Shown here one piece after another: positions 47,350 to 60,200 of a stretch of DNA of 64,000 nt. This DNA is from Asterochloris sp. CNOR1 (lineage: Eukaryota > Chlorophyta > Trebouxiophyceae > Trebouxiales > Trebouxiaceae), in assembly GCA_963969365.1 (NCBI GenBank), contig OZ017754.1:434001-498000 (forward strand), in the 5' to 3' direction. A model generated the notes under the pieces. That model was not told where the DNA came from and did not search any database. It saw only the letters and a list, made by a program, of their open reading frames with translations. A program made the translations under genes and the position numbers. Numbering within the stretch: the stretch's first letter is position 1; every line of letters starts with the position of its first letter.

Positions 47350-48274
47350 TCAAGTCCACTGCTCTGGGGTGATTGGCACATGGGCGCCTGACTTGTTGAC
47401 GTACAGTTCTTGGTGCCCTGCTGTGCTGCTGGGAGCTGATACTTCTGCTTTTTGGGGCTCTATATCTGACGTGTCGTCCTCAGCATTCATGTCAGTGCCT
47501 TCAGGGCCTGGCTGCTGCTGTGCAGCATTCACAAGGTCCATGACTGCGTTCTGGTACGGTTTGCCAAGACACTCATCAACTGGCGTCCGACAGTGCCTAC
47601 AGCAGCCAGAGGCTCTTGCTGGCGTGCCTTGCTGGCGTACAGTGAGGCAGTAGCGGGGCCGCCACCTCATTTGGGCATTGCCATGGGTGCTTGCTGCACC
47701 TTGTGTGCTGTCTGACAGTGTGAACAACCAGTGAAGACCTCACCTGTTGAGGGCTGAAGCACTTGCTCCATTGGCCAGCAGCAATTTAATGACGCCTTGG
47801 CACCCATTGAGGCAGGCCCAGTGCAGAGGTGTGTTGCCCTCAGAATTCGACGCTTCCAGGTTCTGCAGCGCGTGCACAAAAGGATTAGCACCATGCAGCC
47901 TGGCAGGCAGGCTCAATGCACACCTTCACTCCACGCCTGCACTCACCGCCCCTGAATCTATAAGAGCTTTAGCAGCCTCTTCATGGCCATTGGCAGATGC
48001 CATGTGGAGAGCTGCAGCATGGCGTCGAGTGAAGTTTGGTCACTCATGTAGGCTTGTATGCCAGCCGCCGGGGAGGGCAGGCAGCAGCTTCAGGCAAACC
48101 TCAACCCCAACCTGTTCTGCCCATGCTATCGGCTGAGTCCACGTCTGCTCTGTTGTCCAGGGCCAACTGGATGTCCTCAATGTCCCCGTACCTAGCTCCA
48201 TCAATGAGCAGCTCAGCATGCTCATCTGGTGTTTTCTGCTGCTGACAGTCAGATGGGTGGCCATGTTGTGTCAT
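47350..48274 (-). CDS. Small ankyrin-repeat protein
   Basis: Exons 48112-48274, 47947-48011, 47744-47862 and 47350-47596 give 197 residues in frame. Ankyrin repeats read GRTALHMASANGHEEAAKAL and then NTPLHWACLNGCQGVIKLLL with the canonical TPLHxA and LLxxGA turns. The next motif, RTPVDECLGKPYQNAVMDLV, resembles the last repeat of the small fungal/plant cytosolic ankyrin proteins. The tail is acidic (DMNAEDDTSDIEP). It is a protein-interaction scaffold; the partner is unknown. Its stop lies 122 bp from the stop of the convergent PRA1 gene, so the 3' UTRs probably overlap. Confidence 0.85.
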
Positions 48275-48476
48275 GGCCTCAGGGCTTTGCAGCTTTTACT
48301 AGGGGCCAACACTGCCCGAAAGTCTGATGGGCTCCACAGTGTCCTTTGGGCTCAAAACTGCTGCCTTCTGCGAGGCTTTGTGTAGTGTCTGATGCCTTCT
48401 TGTGTGACAGGTGTGACCTCAAGATCCGGCGTGCTGCTTGACCAGCAGCGTTGAACGGGCGCAGATTTCACTCATC
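48275..48476. promoter_or_regulatory. Divergent promoter, ankyrin protein / plastid protein
   Basis: 202 bp between start codons. No named element recognised. Confidence 0.45.
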
Positions 48477-49993
48477 ATGCTTGCATTTGGGCAATGTCAG
48501 AGTGCATACACACCACGCAAAGCACCGTGCTCGATACATTCTTATGTATCGAGATCGCCACTTCAGCACCGCTCAAGCAAACCAGTCCCCTCTCCCCTGC
48601 GGGCACCAGAGTCAGCCTGCCAGGAGAAGACTGCTTACAGGAGCAGGCGCTGTTGTGTTCAGACATTCGCAGGCCGCGCAGATGATGAGCTGCACCTGCA
48701 GCTGGCCACAGCCAAGCTGCCCAAGTGAGCCAGCTTCTCGCCATGCAAAATGAGCACCCGTTGAAGGCTCAAAAGTGTAGAATCTGTTGAACAGCTGCAT
48801 TCAGCAGCTGCTGTGCTGCAGAGATGTCAGCATCCCAGACTTCAAGAGCGCGATGCATCAGTGGGCCAACACGCTGACTTCTTCAGGCCAGAACATGCCA
48901 TTTTCGCTGCCCATCCGGACAGACAAGCTGGCCGATGGCTTTCAGGTCTGCTGGTGCTTGAGCTGTCCCTGACACCGAGGGCAGCATGCATGGCCCAGCT
49001 CACCAGCATGGAGGGAGCCACAGCCACAACAGCAGCCAGCTACTGCATGAGCCTGCCGACAGCGGGCAATTGTGTCACGAGAGCTGCATGGCCTTTGCTT
49101 GAGCCTGCAGGCAGCAGTCAATGTTCACATCCCAGCATGATGTTTACCCTGCAGATGAGCCTGTTAAGAGTAAAAAATGGCTACCCTGTTAGTGTTGGGG
49201 ACATTGTTGCCACCGTTGAGGATGAGCCTCAGGTAGGCACAAGCAATTGCTGTGTGCTACAAGCTTGTGCGTAGCATCACATGCGTATTGTGATGTTTGC
49301 CATGCTTCGCACATGCTTGTGTTCTGATTCACTAGCAATTGCTTGTGTAGGTGGGGAATATTCTGATGGTGCGATTCTTTGAGGGCCCAGGCTCAGGCAT
49401 GGACAGGTGAGACTGGACTGTGCTTGTCTTTCGAGCTGGGCAAGGAGCTCGCCTGCTGAGGCATGGTCTCCCAGTGCTGTTGCACTTGCCAACCATGCAA
49501 TGAGCGTTGCCTATAAGCAACAGCCGAGGCTCAGGCAGTCCCCTGGCGAGCCTGCATTGATCTTGCTGGGACATGTACTGACACGATCACGTCACCATGC
49601 GGGGGGGCTTGCTGCCAGTATTGGGGCTGCTGCAGCTTGCAGGTGACCGCCGAGCCCTTGAGAGTGTAATGCCGGTGCAAGGTTGCCAGTGGGGTGACTG
49701 CTGCAGCGTGCAAGTGACTGAGTGCCCTGACTCCTCTCCTGTCAACATATACAACTCCAAACAAGCTGGTGAGTGCACTGCAGGCAGGGGCCTCCTCTCA
49801 ATGACAAGCAGGAGAACCTCAGGCGTAATATGGAGATCTTGGTTGACGTTCCCATCGTGAGTTGCTCTACTAAGGCCAGCAGAATGAGCAATGTAGGGAT
49901 TCTGGGAACCATCTCATGTGTCTGCAGATCATGAGGACCATGGCCCAGGCAATCAGGAAGGCAGTCTCAACCAGCAAGCAGCAAACGGCTTGA
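48477..49993 (+). CDS. Plastid-targeted conserved-looking protein of unknown function
   Basis: Exons 48477-48724, 48822-48945, 49155-49232, 49351-49406, 49707-49768, 49812-49856 and 49928-49993. All junctions fit except 49768 to 49812, where one phase is unresolved. The N-terminus is rich in Ser, Arg, Lys and Pro and lacks acidic residues for about 40 positions, a typical chloroplast transit peptide, with likely cleavage near RRCCVQTFAGRADDELHLQL. The mature part reads IPDFKSAMHQWANTLTSSGQ, IRTDKLADGFQMSLLRVKNG and VGNILMVRFFEGPGSG, and ends VPIIMRTMAQAIRKAVSTSK. It resembles plant stromal proteins involved in thylakoid complex assembly, but I do not recognise the family surely and give no function. 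Confidence 0.68.
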
Positions 49994-50193
49994 GAGAAAT
50001 TTGCTAACAGTTGCTGAATAACAGGATCGGTTGCTGAAGAAACATTCAATGAAGGCACACCTTCATGGCAGTCTCAGGTTGATCAGTAACAGCATGCTAT
50101 GATGTAGGGAAATGCCCCTGACACCAGCTTGCGGCTGTGTGTGCAGCTGTGGAGGATGACGTGGTGATACAAAACAAGAGGGTGTGGAACCAT

Positions 50194-52066
50194 TCACTTT
50201 TTGCTTTCCTTGACTGGCAGAGACTCTGGTGGCGCCTCTTCGCCATCTTTGATGAAAGACATAGAGGCCGCATTCATGCAGAACCGCTTGCCAGTAGGCT
50301 TTGGGCCATCTGTGAAAACATGCCCAAGGTGTGCCCCGCTGCGAGCATCCAACACCTGCAGTGCAACAACGCCTGCTTGGAATAAGTGATTCATGTTGAG
50401 GCAGCCAATGCTTTTCAGCAGGGAAGGCAAGAATGCAGTCTTTCCACAAAGGTACCCCACCTCAATCCTTGGCATGAACGGTATCGATGAGTCCTTCACC
50501 TGCAGGGCAGCAAGGACCTGTCAGCAGATGCCGCCTGTCTTCAGGCTAGCTGTTGACTAGCGCTGCCGGAGCGCTCTGGGCTTGCCTCTATGACATGTGT
50601 TGGGTCCACTGGTGCCCAAAAGCTCGGCCACCCAGTGCCTGCAGGATGCAAGGGAGGCGTCAGTGGATGTCATGTACAATTGAGTTGACCTGGCAAGTCC
50701 CCACGGCCTGACAAGTTTTGGGCGCACCTGACTCGTACTTGGTTTCTGAGCTGAACAGAGGCAAGCCCCCCAGGGCGCTGACATAGAGGCCAGCCTCCTT
50801 GTTGTCATGGGGGTAGCCGTTGACGGTGCGCCCTGTGAATGCACGCTCTGTGCCCTGTCCCAGCACCACATTTCTGCAGCAGTGGAGGTGTGCAAGGGAC
50901 TGGTCAGTGAGAGTCTGGTCGGCAGCAAAGCCCTGTCCCAAGCCTCATTGGCCGGCCCGCCACATGCAGCAGCAGCAGACCCCGGCACATGGCAGCGGCA
51001 CAGCTGGCTTGCCGTGGCTTAAGGCAGGCCTCAGCGCAAGCCTGCAGCCACTTAGTGCTCTGGCTCTGCAGTGAGATGTCCCTTCATTGAGCTGGTTCAC
51101 AACAGCTTGCAAGGTGCCCCTAGCACAACGTAAGCTGTTCCTCCATGCTGCAGGCCCCATAGCGACACACCCTTCTGTTCAGCCCTGCACGCACTATCAC
51201 CACAGCTCAGTCAAGCACAACCCACTTGCATGCTGCCAGCTGCCACAAACGCCAGCAGGTTTGGCAGCGGCGTCCTGTTGCACTCCAAATGAGGGCACGG
51301 CTTTGCTGCCAAAGCAGTGGCCCCGCACCTTTGGTGGTCTGTAAGGCCCTGTGCAAGCTGGGCCTTCCTCTCAGCTGTCAGAGGCGTGATGTCATACCCA
51401 GAGGGGGACAGGCGCTGTGGCTCCTCATCCCCTGCACATGCAGTGCCAGCTCACAAAAGTGTGTGCAGATCCCAGCTCTCACAGGTGCCATCTGCAGCAT
51501 GCGGTGCCATGCTAGGGCGCAGCACCTGCTGGGCTGCATGGGCGTGTCAGCATGCAGGGCAAGCCAACAGCACGCAGGCTACAGTGAGCAATCTGCACCT
51601 TTGGCAGGGCGCCAGCCATCCCGTGCCCCCAGTGTCTTGCTTGCCATCATGCCCATGGTGAGGTCCTGCACGCGGGCACTCTCATGCCAGGCTGGCGGCA
51701 TGCATGGCATGCAGCAACAGACGATGTTGCAGGCAGGGCTCTGTACTGAAGGTGCAGCACATAACAGTTGCAGCACAGGTGCTGCTGACCTGTTGGCCAC
51801 CGCCCGAGAGGCCTGAGATGGTGTTGCCAAGCAGCAGGGGAGACAGCACAATGAGGGTAGCAGCTATGCCAACCTTGATGCAGATGTGCATGCACACCAG
51901 GCCTGCAAGCACAGGTTGCATTGCTCAATGTCTAGATGTCTGAGTGCGCCCATGCATGCAGCTTCACAAGTGGCACTCAGTCAGCAGGCTGCTCTTCTAA
52001 GCCTCTGTAGCACCCTCACCTGCCCGAAATGTCAGAAAATTCAGCAAGCGAACTGTTGAGGCACCT
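50194..52066 (-). CDS. MSRB: Methionine-R-sulfoxide reductase B
   Basis: Exons 51790-51902, 51599-51665, 51329-51431, 50728-50873, 50586-50638, 50461-50499 and 50194-50355 join in frame. An N-terminal exon near 52022-52066 ([10 protein letters not shown]) is probable but its start codon was not found. The MsrB core is complete: [80 protein letters not shown], with the catalytic cysteine in RFCMN. The two CxxC zinc pairs of many MsrBs are absent (SALGGLPLF), as in plastid-type enzymes. A hydrophobic N-terminal segment ([18 protein letters not shown]) may be a targeting or membrane sequence. The enzyme reduces methionine-R-sulfoxide in oxidised proteins using thioredoxin. The donor at 50585 is GC (GCAAGC). 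Confidence 0.86.
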
Positions 52067-52265
52067 GAGTACGAAGGGGATTATGAATGAAAACTCAATT
52101 CGTGAGATCCACAACATGAATCCCTCCACTTCTGCTTCAGCTTTGACAGTGCCTTCTGCTGCACACATTTGGGAGACGATATAGGTTTCACTCTGTGCGT
52201 GAAAGATGGGCAAGCCTGCCGCAGCTCTGCCAAGGCCCTGACCCGAGCCAGGTTCTGTCAGCAAG

Positions 52266-54170
52266 ATGATGGAGCCGGAGCTCCTGAAGCGTGTCAAGCA
52301 GGTGGGCTTAACATTTGAGCCATGCTGGCACACTTTGCACTTGACCAAATTCTCCGTGCTGTGGACCCCTTTGGACGCTGGCACTTTGCATGAGCTGCCT
52401 CTCATGCCAGGCCTGCCAGCAGGCATGCAGCAACTATGCACCAGGAGCAGTGTCCCAGCAAAGGAGTCGCGCTGCCTGATGTGGGCAGTCAACTGGCCCG
52501 ACGTCCTGCTGTGCAGGCCTTGAAGGCGGCCATGCAGCATGAGATTGCAGACTCCTTTTTCAATGAGCCAGTCGACCCAGAGGAGCTGGAAATTCCAGAG
52601 TACCGGGATATCATAAAGGCAAGACATGCACAGCAGAGCTGCATGGATACAGGCCAGCCATGGCTTGAGCACAGCCAGTGTCTGCCAAATGCTGCAGACC
52701 CTCATGGACTTGGGCACCATCTGGAAGCAGCTTCGGCGTGCATGCTGCGAGCCTGAAAGGCTGTCACAGCTGCCTGGCCCAGGCTCAACTTCATGTGTTG
52801 CCTGTCCTGCCCCTGCAGATCCCTCTGAGTACGCACAACTGCGAGAAGCTGAAGCGTGCCTGCCATATGTTGCCGGCTCCTATGGCTGCCATAGCTGCCT
52901 GGTACTGGCTCATGACAACTTGTGTCTCACGCTGCAGGCCCTCATGGTCTTGTACTTGTATCGAGGCTTGACACGCCTGTCGCAAGCTGCAGACCCAAGC
53001 CTGTCTTAGCTGCTTGCCCCAGGCTCAGCTCCACATCATACCTGTGCTGTCACTGCAGACTCCCATGGACTTGGGCACGATCTGGAAGAAGCTGGGGCGC
53101 AACCAGTACCCCTCCCCAGTGGCTGTGATGGAGATGGTCCAGCTGGTCTGGCGCAACTGCTACACCTTCAACGAGCCTGACAGCGATGTGCACAAGCTGT
53201 GCCAGGAGCTGGAGCTGCATGTGAACAAGATCTGGGAGGAGGCCGGCCTGCCCATGCCACCTCAGAAGCAGCTGCCCCAGAAGCACGCACAGCAGCAGCA
53301 GGAACAGGCGTCTCAGCAGCAGCAGCAGCAGGTGGCCCAGCAGCAGCAGCAGCAGGCCACCATGGTGAGCACTGGCACGTGGCGTGCCCTGGCGTCTCTT
53401 GACCAGGAGGCCCTCAAGGCTGGGCAGCACGTGTCAGCTGCCTGCTTCCTGGCCTGTCTGTCCACATGCTCTGGTGCTTGCTGACCCTGGCACGTTGAGA
53501 TCTGGGCAACGCAGGACACCCTAGTGTGTACTCTGCTCTGCAGGCAAGGCCATGTATGTAGTAACAAGCATTGCAGCGCCACCTGCATAGCCTGCCTTCC
53601 AGCATGCACCCCAGGTCAAACCCTGAAGTCAGTGCAGGTCAGTCGCCACACTGCCCGCCTGCAGGATCACTGGAAGCAGCAGCAGATCCTGCAGGCACAG
53701 CAGGCCCAGCGCATGTATGGCCAGTACAACATGATGGCCATGCAAGGTGAGTTCCCTGCATATAGCGGGCCTCTGTGTTCTGCTCTATGTGCCAGCCTGC
53801 GTGATGGCTATGGCCCACCTGCTGGCAGCGTCAGTCTCTGGGGCAACTTGGCCAGGGCCATCCCATCATGACTGGCTGGTCTCTACATGCAGGAATGCCT
53901 GGTGGCGGGGGCGTGTCAGGAGGCATGATACATGTGCAGCGGCCCATGGGCTATGGCCAGCCAGGTGAGCAGCCTGACAGCCTGATTCTGTGTGATGCAG
54001 GCCTCCTGGCTCACTGACAAGAGGCCCACTTCTGAGCCTGATGTTCCTCTGTCTGCAGGCTTTGGCTATGGTGGCAGCTGGCCTGCTGGTGGGGATGCTG
54101 CTGCCTTGGCAGGCCAGTATGGGCAGCAATGGGCTGGTCACCAGCCTGCCCTCCAGCAGCAAATGCTCCT

Positions 54171-54208
<38 letters not shown>

Positions 54209-57200
54209 CCGCAACGACGCAGGCCCAGGGCCCTGCCGGGGACAGGGCGGGCACAGCTGCTGACAAGGGCAAGCGTGAGACTCCTTGTGGTTGTGCCAAG
54301 TGTCGCTCTAGGTGTTGATGGCCCACTGTTGCTCTGGGGCTTGCCGACACCCACTCTCGCCCTGGGTCTTAATAGCACCCACTGTCACTCTGGGTCTTGA
54401 TGGCACGCAAAATTGTCTGGTGGGATGGCCACCACTGTCGCTCTGGGTCTTCTTGATGGCACCAAGCAGGCCCTGCTATTGACCTGCCATGCTCCTGTAA
54501 GCGCTGACATGCGGTAAGGCCTGCCACTCACGTGGTTCACACTGCCCCCCACCTGCCATGCTTTCTGTGAAGGGTCGCACGCAGCAATGCCTGCCACCGA
54601 TCTGGTCCTGCTGCTTGCCTGCCATGCTAATTTGAATGGCGGCATGCAGCAAGGCCTGCCACTCACCTAGCCTGGCCGGTGCTCAGGTGGATGGGCTGCA
54701 CGGAACCAGGCCTGCCACTCCCTGGCGCGGCCGGTCACCCGCCATGCATGTGCAAGTGCCATTATGCATCAACTTCCGCCACTCATCTGCCCCTGCCATT
54801 CTGTTACAGGTGCCAGAAGCAGCTCTGGAGCTCGCTCTAGAAGTGGGAGGCGGAGTGGGGATGAAGACGGGGTGAGCCCATCTTGTCTTCACTGCAGTCC
54901 TTCGATTGAGCTAGGCTGCTGTCATTTGCAGCCAGCACATGCCTGCTTCTTGCTTGGCTCAAATGCTAAAGCCATCAGGCGCTCAATTGCCTGCAGAGGT
55001 CGGCACCACTGCAGTGAAGTTGTGTGTTTTGCTGCATGCAGCTCGTACAATTCAAGTCTGAAGTCTTGGGCACTGCAGTTGCAAGCTGCCTGCACAGCCT
55101 TTGGCTATGCACAGCATGTCAGATCAGTGTGCCCAAATGATCTGGCCTGATTGTGTGCAGTGGCCCAGCAACTGCAGACTGCCTGCACGCCCTCTGAGTA
55201 TTGCGCAGCGTGTCAGATGCTGCGTCATCTCACCTGACACTCCTGTGTGCAGCACAGCAACTGCCTGCACAGCTTCTGCTGTTGCAATGCACACGTCAGA
55301 CGATCTGCCCATCTGGCCTGCTGTGTGCAGGAGCCCAGCAAGGGGAGCAGCAGTCTGCGGCAGGGGCACCCCCTGCAGCGCTGCCTCAGTGTGCTGAACA
55401 GGGTTCTGGAGGAGGAGGATGCAGAACCCTTCAGCGAGCCAGTGAGTGCCCTGCCCAGTGCTGTTGTGGGCCCAGCTGTGCAGCCAGCTGAAAGGTATTC
55501 AGTGCCTTCCCGGGATGGATGGCGGGGCTGAGGGATGCCAGTGTGTTCCCTCATGCTGTCGATGAGGGGCCCTTTCTGCAGCGACCTGCCACAGCTTGAT
55601 CTGCATGGGCCTGCACCATGGTGGCTGCACCCTTCAGTCTCATGAGGCGGCTGCTGCTGGGCTGGCTGCATGCTGAGGCTGCATTGAGGGCGTATAGCGG
55701 CTGCGGCAGCACCCTTGCTGGCAGCACTTTGCACCTCCCGGCAGTCTGTCCCATTGCATAGTGTGTTCCCCAGCAATGTAAGATGCATGAGCTTCGCAAG
55801 TAGTTTGTTGCTGAGCGATGCAGCGGGGCCAGCTGGGGCCAGCAGGCAGGCCATCTGCTTTATGCTGTCAACGTTCCGGTGCTCAGCTGGGTACCGTCTG
55901 TTTTGGCAGTCCCATACATTCGCAGGTGGAGCCTGCTGTCCTGGACCTCCGCGTCTCACTGTGTCTTGTATCGCTGCCATCTGGCCTGGGACAGTGCCCT
56001 GCCATGCTGAGAACTTCCTGCACCTGCAGGTGGACCCTGTTGCCCTGGAGCTTGACGACTACTTTGACGTCATCAAGCAGCCCATGGACTTGGGCACCAT
56101 CCAGAAGAGGCTGGCCCCGGGTCCCAAGCAGGGCTGGGGCACGCTGCACTACAAGAGCACCGCTGAGGTGCTGAGGGACACGCAGCTGGTGTGGGCCAAC
56201 TGTCGCCGGTACAATGATGCCTCAGATCCCATCATGTGAGCTGTCCTGGCTTTTGCATGTTCTGGTGCGTCTGCTGCAGTCCACAACCTTGCCTCAGGAT
56301 CTTTGTGGCCCAGAGACCTGCCCATGCTGACCAATGCAAGGTGATGCTTCAGATCCCAGTATCCTGGCAAGGCAAAGTACTAAGATGTTTAGCTCGAGCC
56401 GCTTTCATGCCGCAAATAGTCCCCTGACATGGTCACTTGCCAGCACGTGTGGCTGCGCCTGTGTCCGAAGACAAGGGAGTCAAACTGCAGGGGCGTACAC
56501 CGAGGCAGTCAAGTCTGTCCTGCAGGGGAGGCTGTGATTTTACCAGGCTGTGGTACCTTTTCATTCAGACTGGAAATCTCCCCCTGACAAGTCCGATCTA
56601 TCGTGCTGCAGTGGGAGGTGCAACTGGAGTGAGGCACCTGTCTAAGGCACATTTTCTGCAAAAGTCTACATTCTGCCTCCCTGCAGCGAGATGTGCGACT
56701 CTGTGGAGGCGGCTTTCAACAGTGCCTGGCGGGAGGCAGGGCTGCCGGCTGACGTCGCCCCCTCTGAGGCGCCAGCGGCTCCTGCAGCCAGTACAGGGGG
56801 CGCCAGCAAGCAGAGCAAGAAAAGCAAGAAGAAAGCTGCCAGCAGCGACAGCGATGAGGACATCCCCTCGCCCGCCAGGAAGCGGCGCAAGCCTGCAGGC
56901 AAGCACTGGATGCCTGAGGCACACAAATGCACCCAGGTTTGGCAGGTTATGACACCAGGTGAAGAGTCTGCTGCTGAGACTGTGGGATCTTGAGTGCCTG
57001 TGCTTTTCAAAGTAAAAGGGGCTGATTGAATGAGGTGGAAGCGAAGCGGCCAAATGCCAAGCATCAGCTGCATCTGGCTAAGGCAGCGGTGCCAGCCTGT
57101 AGGCACATCTGTGCACCTGCAAGGGCCGCCCAGTTCTAAGCAATTGCCCTTCTGCCTTTGACATCCCGAGAACTGCACGCAGCGGAGCCTGTCCAGAAAG

Positions 57201-60200
57201 CAGACCAGGCGCCAGCTTCCATGGGCAAGCAGCAGCTGCATGTTAAGATGTGCATAGCTGCAAACATGAAGCCATGGCTGACAGACAAGGAGGCCCCTTG
57301 CATGGCAGCAGATGCGACGCACACACCAAGTCGGGCCACAGTCAGCGGCCATCTGCCTCTACCCACATGAACCATGGCTGTGGCTATGCCTTACTCCTGG
57401 CTATGTCCTGCAGGTAGCGGGAGCAGTGCAGAGGTCAAGCGGGGCCAGCAGCGGCCACCTGCTCCCACGCAGAGCGAGGAGGAGCTCATTCAGCGAGCAC
57501 GGGAGCAGATAGAGGAGCAGATGCAGCAGCGCTACAAGGAGTTTGATCAGGTGCGCGGTGCATGCTGGGCAGCAGCAGCGCTGCATGGAGTTAGACCAGG
57601 TGTGCTGCGCATGCTGGGCAGCGGCAGCGCTGCATGCTGAGCACCAGCAGCACCAGAAGGAGGTTGATCAGGCTGCGCAACTGGTACCCCTTCAGTGCAA
57701 GGGCTAATCTGCATGCTCTCAAGCAAAACAAAGCAACAGTGGTCACTAGGTGCCAGGCGCTCTAGTGGCAACACTAGAGTTATCAAAGGCAAGAGCTCCA
57801 CCAATGGAATTGTCAAGGAGAGTTTGACTGAAGTTCCATCTCTTACAAGCAGCAATCACAAAGACTCAGCTGTGCATGCTTAGCAGCCCTAGTGAAAGCT
57901 ATGCCAGGGACCGAGGCTGGCATGCCCTGGGAGACGTGGTGGGGGCCTGCTGCCTGTGGCACAAGAACATGCTGTGCCACTGGTGGCTGTGGAGGCCATG
58001 CCAGACAGCAGACCCTTATGCCTGCCAGGCCTGGCTTCATGACACTTCATGCACAAGTGCACGCCTTCTGCAAGGCATCCTGATCACTGTGATACAAAAG
58101 TAAAGCCCCGCAGCATGGCTGTCACAGCCCCAAGGAAGTGCTGGCTGCTGGCTCTTCCAGTGCACACAGACAGAGGTCTGAGCAGCCGCAGTCTCGTAGG
58201 TAACACAGAACTTGCCCAACAGGCAGCTTATTGCAATACCTGCTGCTGCAGACGCACCAGGAGAGTGAGGCTGCCGACAGGAAGGCAACTGCTGACTTCC
58301 ACAAAGCCCGGCATTTGAGGCAGCAGGCCGTGATGGCTGCCAATGCTGCGCACGTGAGTGACGCTCAGCCAGCCCTCTTCAACCGACCACCGTGCACTAC
58401 TGTATGGCAGCTGTATGTGCCCAATTGTGGTTGCTTATGTTGTCATTGTGAGCCACAACATCTGGCGGCCAAGATGTGCAACAGCCGACATCTGTATGGC
58501 TGGTTTCATCCCCTCCAGCTGCGCTAGATCTGTGCTCATCAGTGCTGTGCATGCATTCTGCAGGAGGCCATCCAGCAGCTGAACCATGCACGGTCCCAGG
58601 TAGCCAAGCTGGAGGCTGCTGAAGCTCAGCACAACCAGCGCCGCCAACAGCAGCAGCAGCAGCAGGGCCCTGAGCAGCAGCAGCAGGGCCCTGAGCAGCA
58701 GCAGCAGCAGGCGGCACCCCAATCTGCTCTGTCCCAGGCGGGAGGGCAGGGCTCTTCTGGAAACCTCCAGAACGCCGGCCAGGGGCAGCAGCAGCAGCAG
58801 CCGCCCCAGGGGCAGAGTGCGGCACAGCAGGCCCAGCAGGCCTGGGCAGCTGCTGCATCGGCGGCCAGCAGCACAGGGCAGGCTGCCCAGCAGCATCTGC
58901 AGCAGCAGCAGCAGGTGAGGCTGCCTTCCTTGAATCTAGACAGCCTAGATCTTGGCAGCCACCACTTCAAGCAGGTCTCCTTGGAACCCTTTGGTTGGAC
59001 GCCAGCAGTTTTTGGCCTCTTGGCAAGTCCTCACTGCTATTGCTCAGAAGGCTCGACTTGTGTCAACTGCGCCTTCTCAGCACCACGCCTGCATCGTTGC
59101 CACCTCTGACATGGCATGCGTGCACTTGCCAGCCGCCGTGATTGCCATGCTGATGCTCTGGCACCGCTCTCTCTTGTGCAGCAAGGGACACTCCAACAGG
59201 AGCTGTGGTCGGCCTGCGCTGCTGCATTGCTGCAGGCGCCCACTGCTCTGTGCCACTGCCAGGGCCCTGAACCACTGTCAGCTGTTGCAGTGCATGGTAC
59301 CCACAGCAAGTGTTGCCCCACTGCAGGCACACTCCACTGGGGCTAATGCCTGGGCGCTGCCAGGGAGCGGGGCCATGCAGTTCATGGGCATGGCTGCCAG
59401 CGGGGGCATGAGCCAGCCCCAGACCTCTGCCCAGGCGCAGCAGAGCCACTACAACCAGCAACTGATGCAACACTGGCACCAGCAGTGCCTGCTGCAGCAG
59501 CAGCACCAACAGATGCAGGCCCACCAGGCCAGGCACCAGCAGGCGCAGGCGCAGGGTGGCGGCGCTGTTGGGGCTGCTGCTCAGGGTGGGCAGCAGCTCA
59601 ATGGGGCTGCAGGCGCCCAGAAGCAGCAGCAGGGGCAGGCTGGGGTCGCCCAGCACGCTGCTGCTCAGGGCAGCCAGCAAACTCAGGGGCATGGGCAGAC
59701 AGGGACCGCCGCCCAGCAGGCTGCTGCTCAGGGCAGCCAGCCAGAACAGGGGCAGGGTAGGGGAGGGGCCAATCACCAGCAGGGGCCTGCTGCTGAGCAG
59801 GCTGGCAGGCGCAGCAGCCCCCTGGGCCCTGACCAGCAGCAGCACCCGCAGCAGCTGAAGCGGGAGCCCGGGCAGGCTCAGAGCCCAGCTGTCGCTGCTG
59901 CAGCTGCTACAGCTGCCAACGCAGGGCAGGAGGCCAGGCCAAGCAAGGCCGCAGCAGCCGGGCAGGCCCCGGCTCAGGCCGAGGTGCAGGCACAGCAGCA
60001 GCAGCAGCAGCAGGCACAGGCGGGGCTCCAGGGGCCTGCCGGTCACTATGCGGGAATGCACGGGGTGCACCAGCCGCGCGCGAGCAGCCGCTCGAGCCCC
60101 TACCCTGTGATCCAGACGGGGCAGGGGCCCCAGCCGCACCAGGCGGGGCACGGCATGTGGGGGGGGCAGCACTCCCCCCACACAGCCATGCAGCAGCAGG

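Noticed and set aside
55225-55980. Minus-strand 251-residue open frame
   Set aside because: It covers introns and exon 8 of the bromodomain gene on the other strand and shows no domain.
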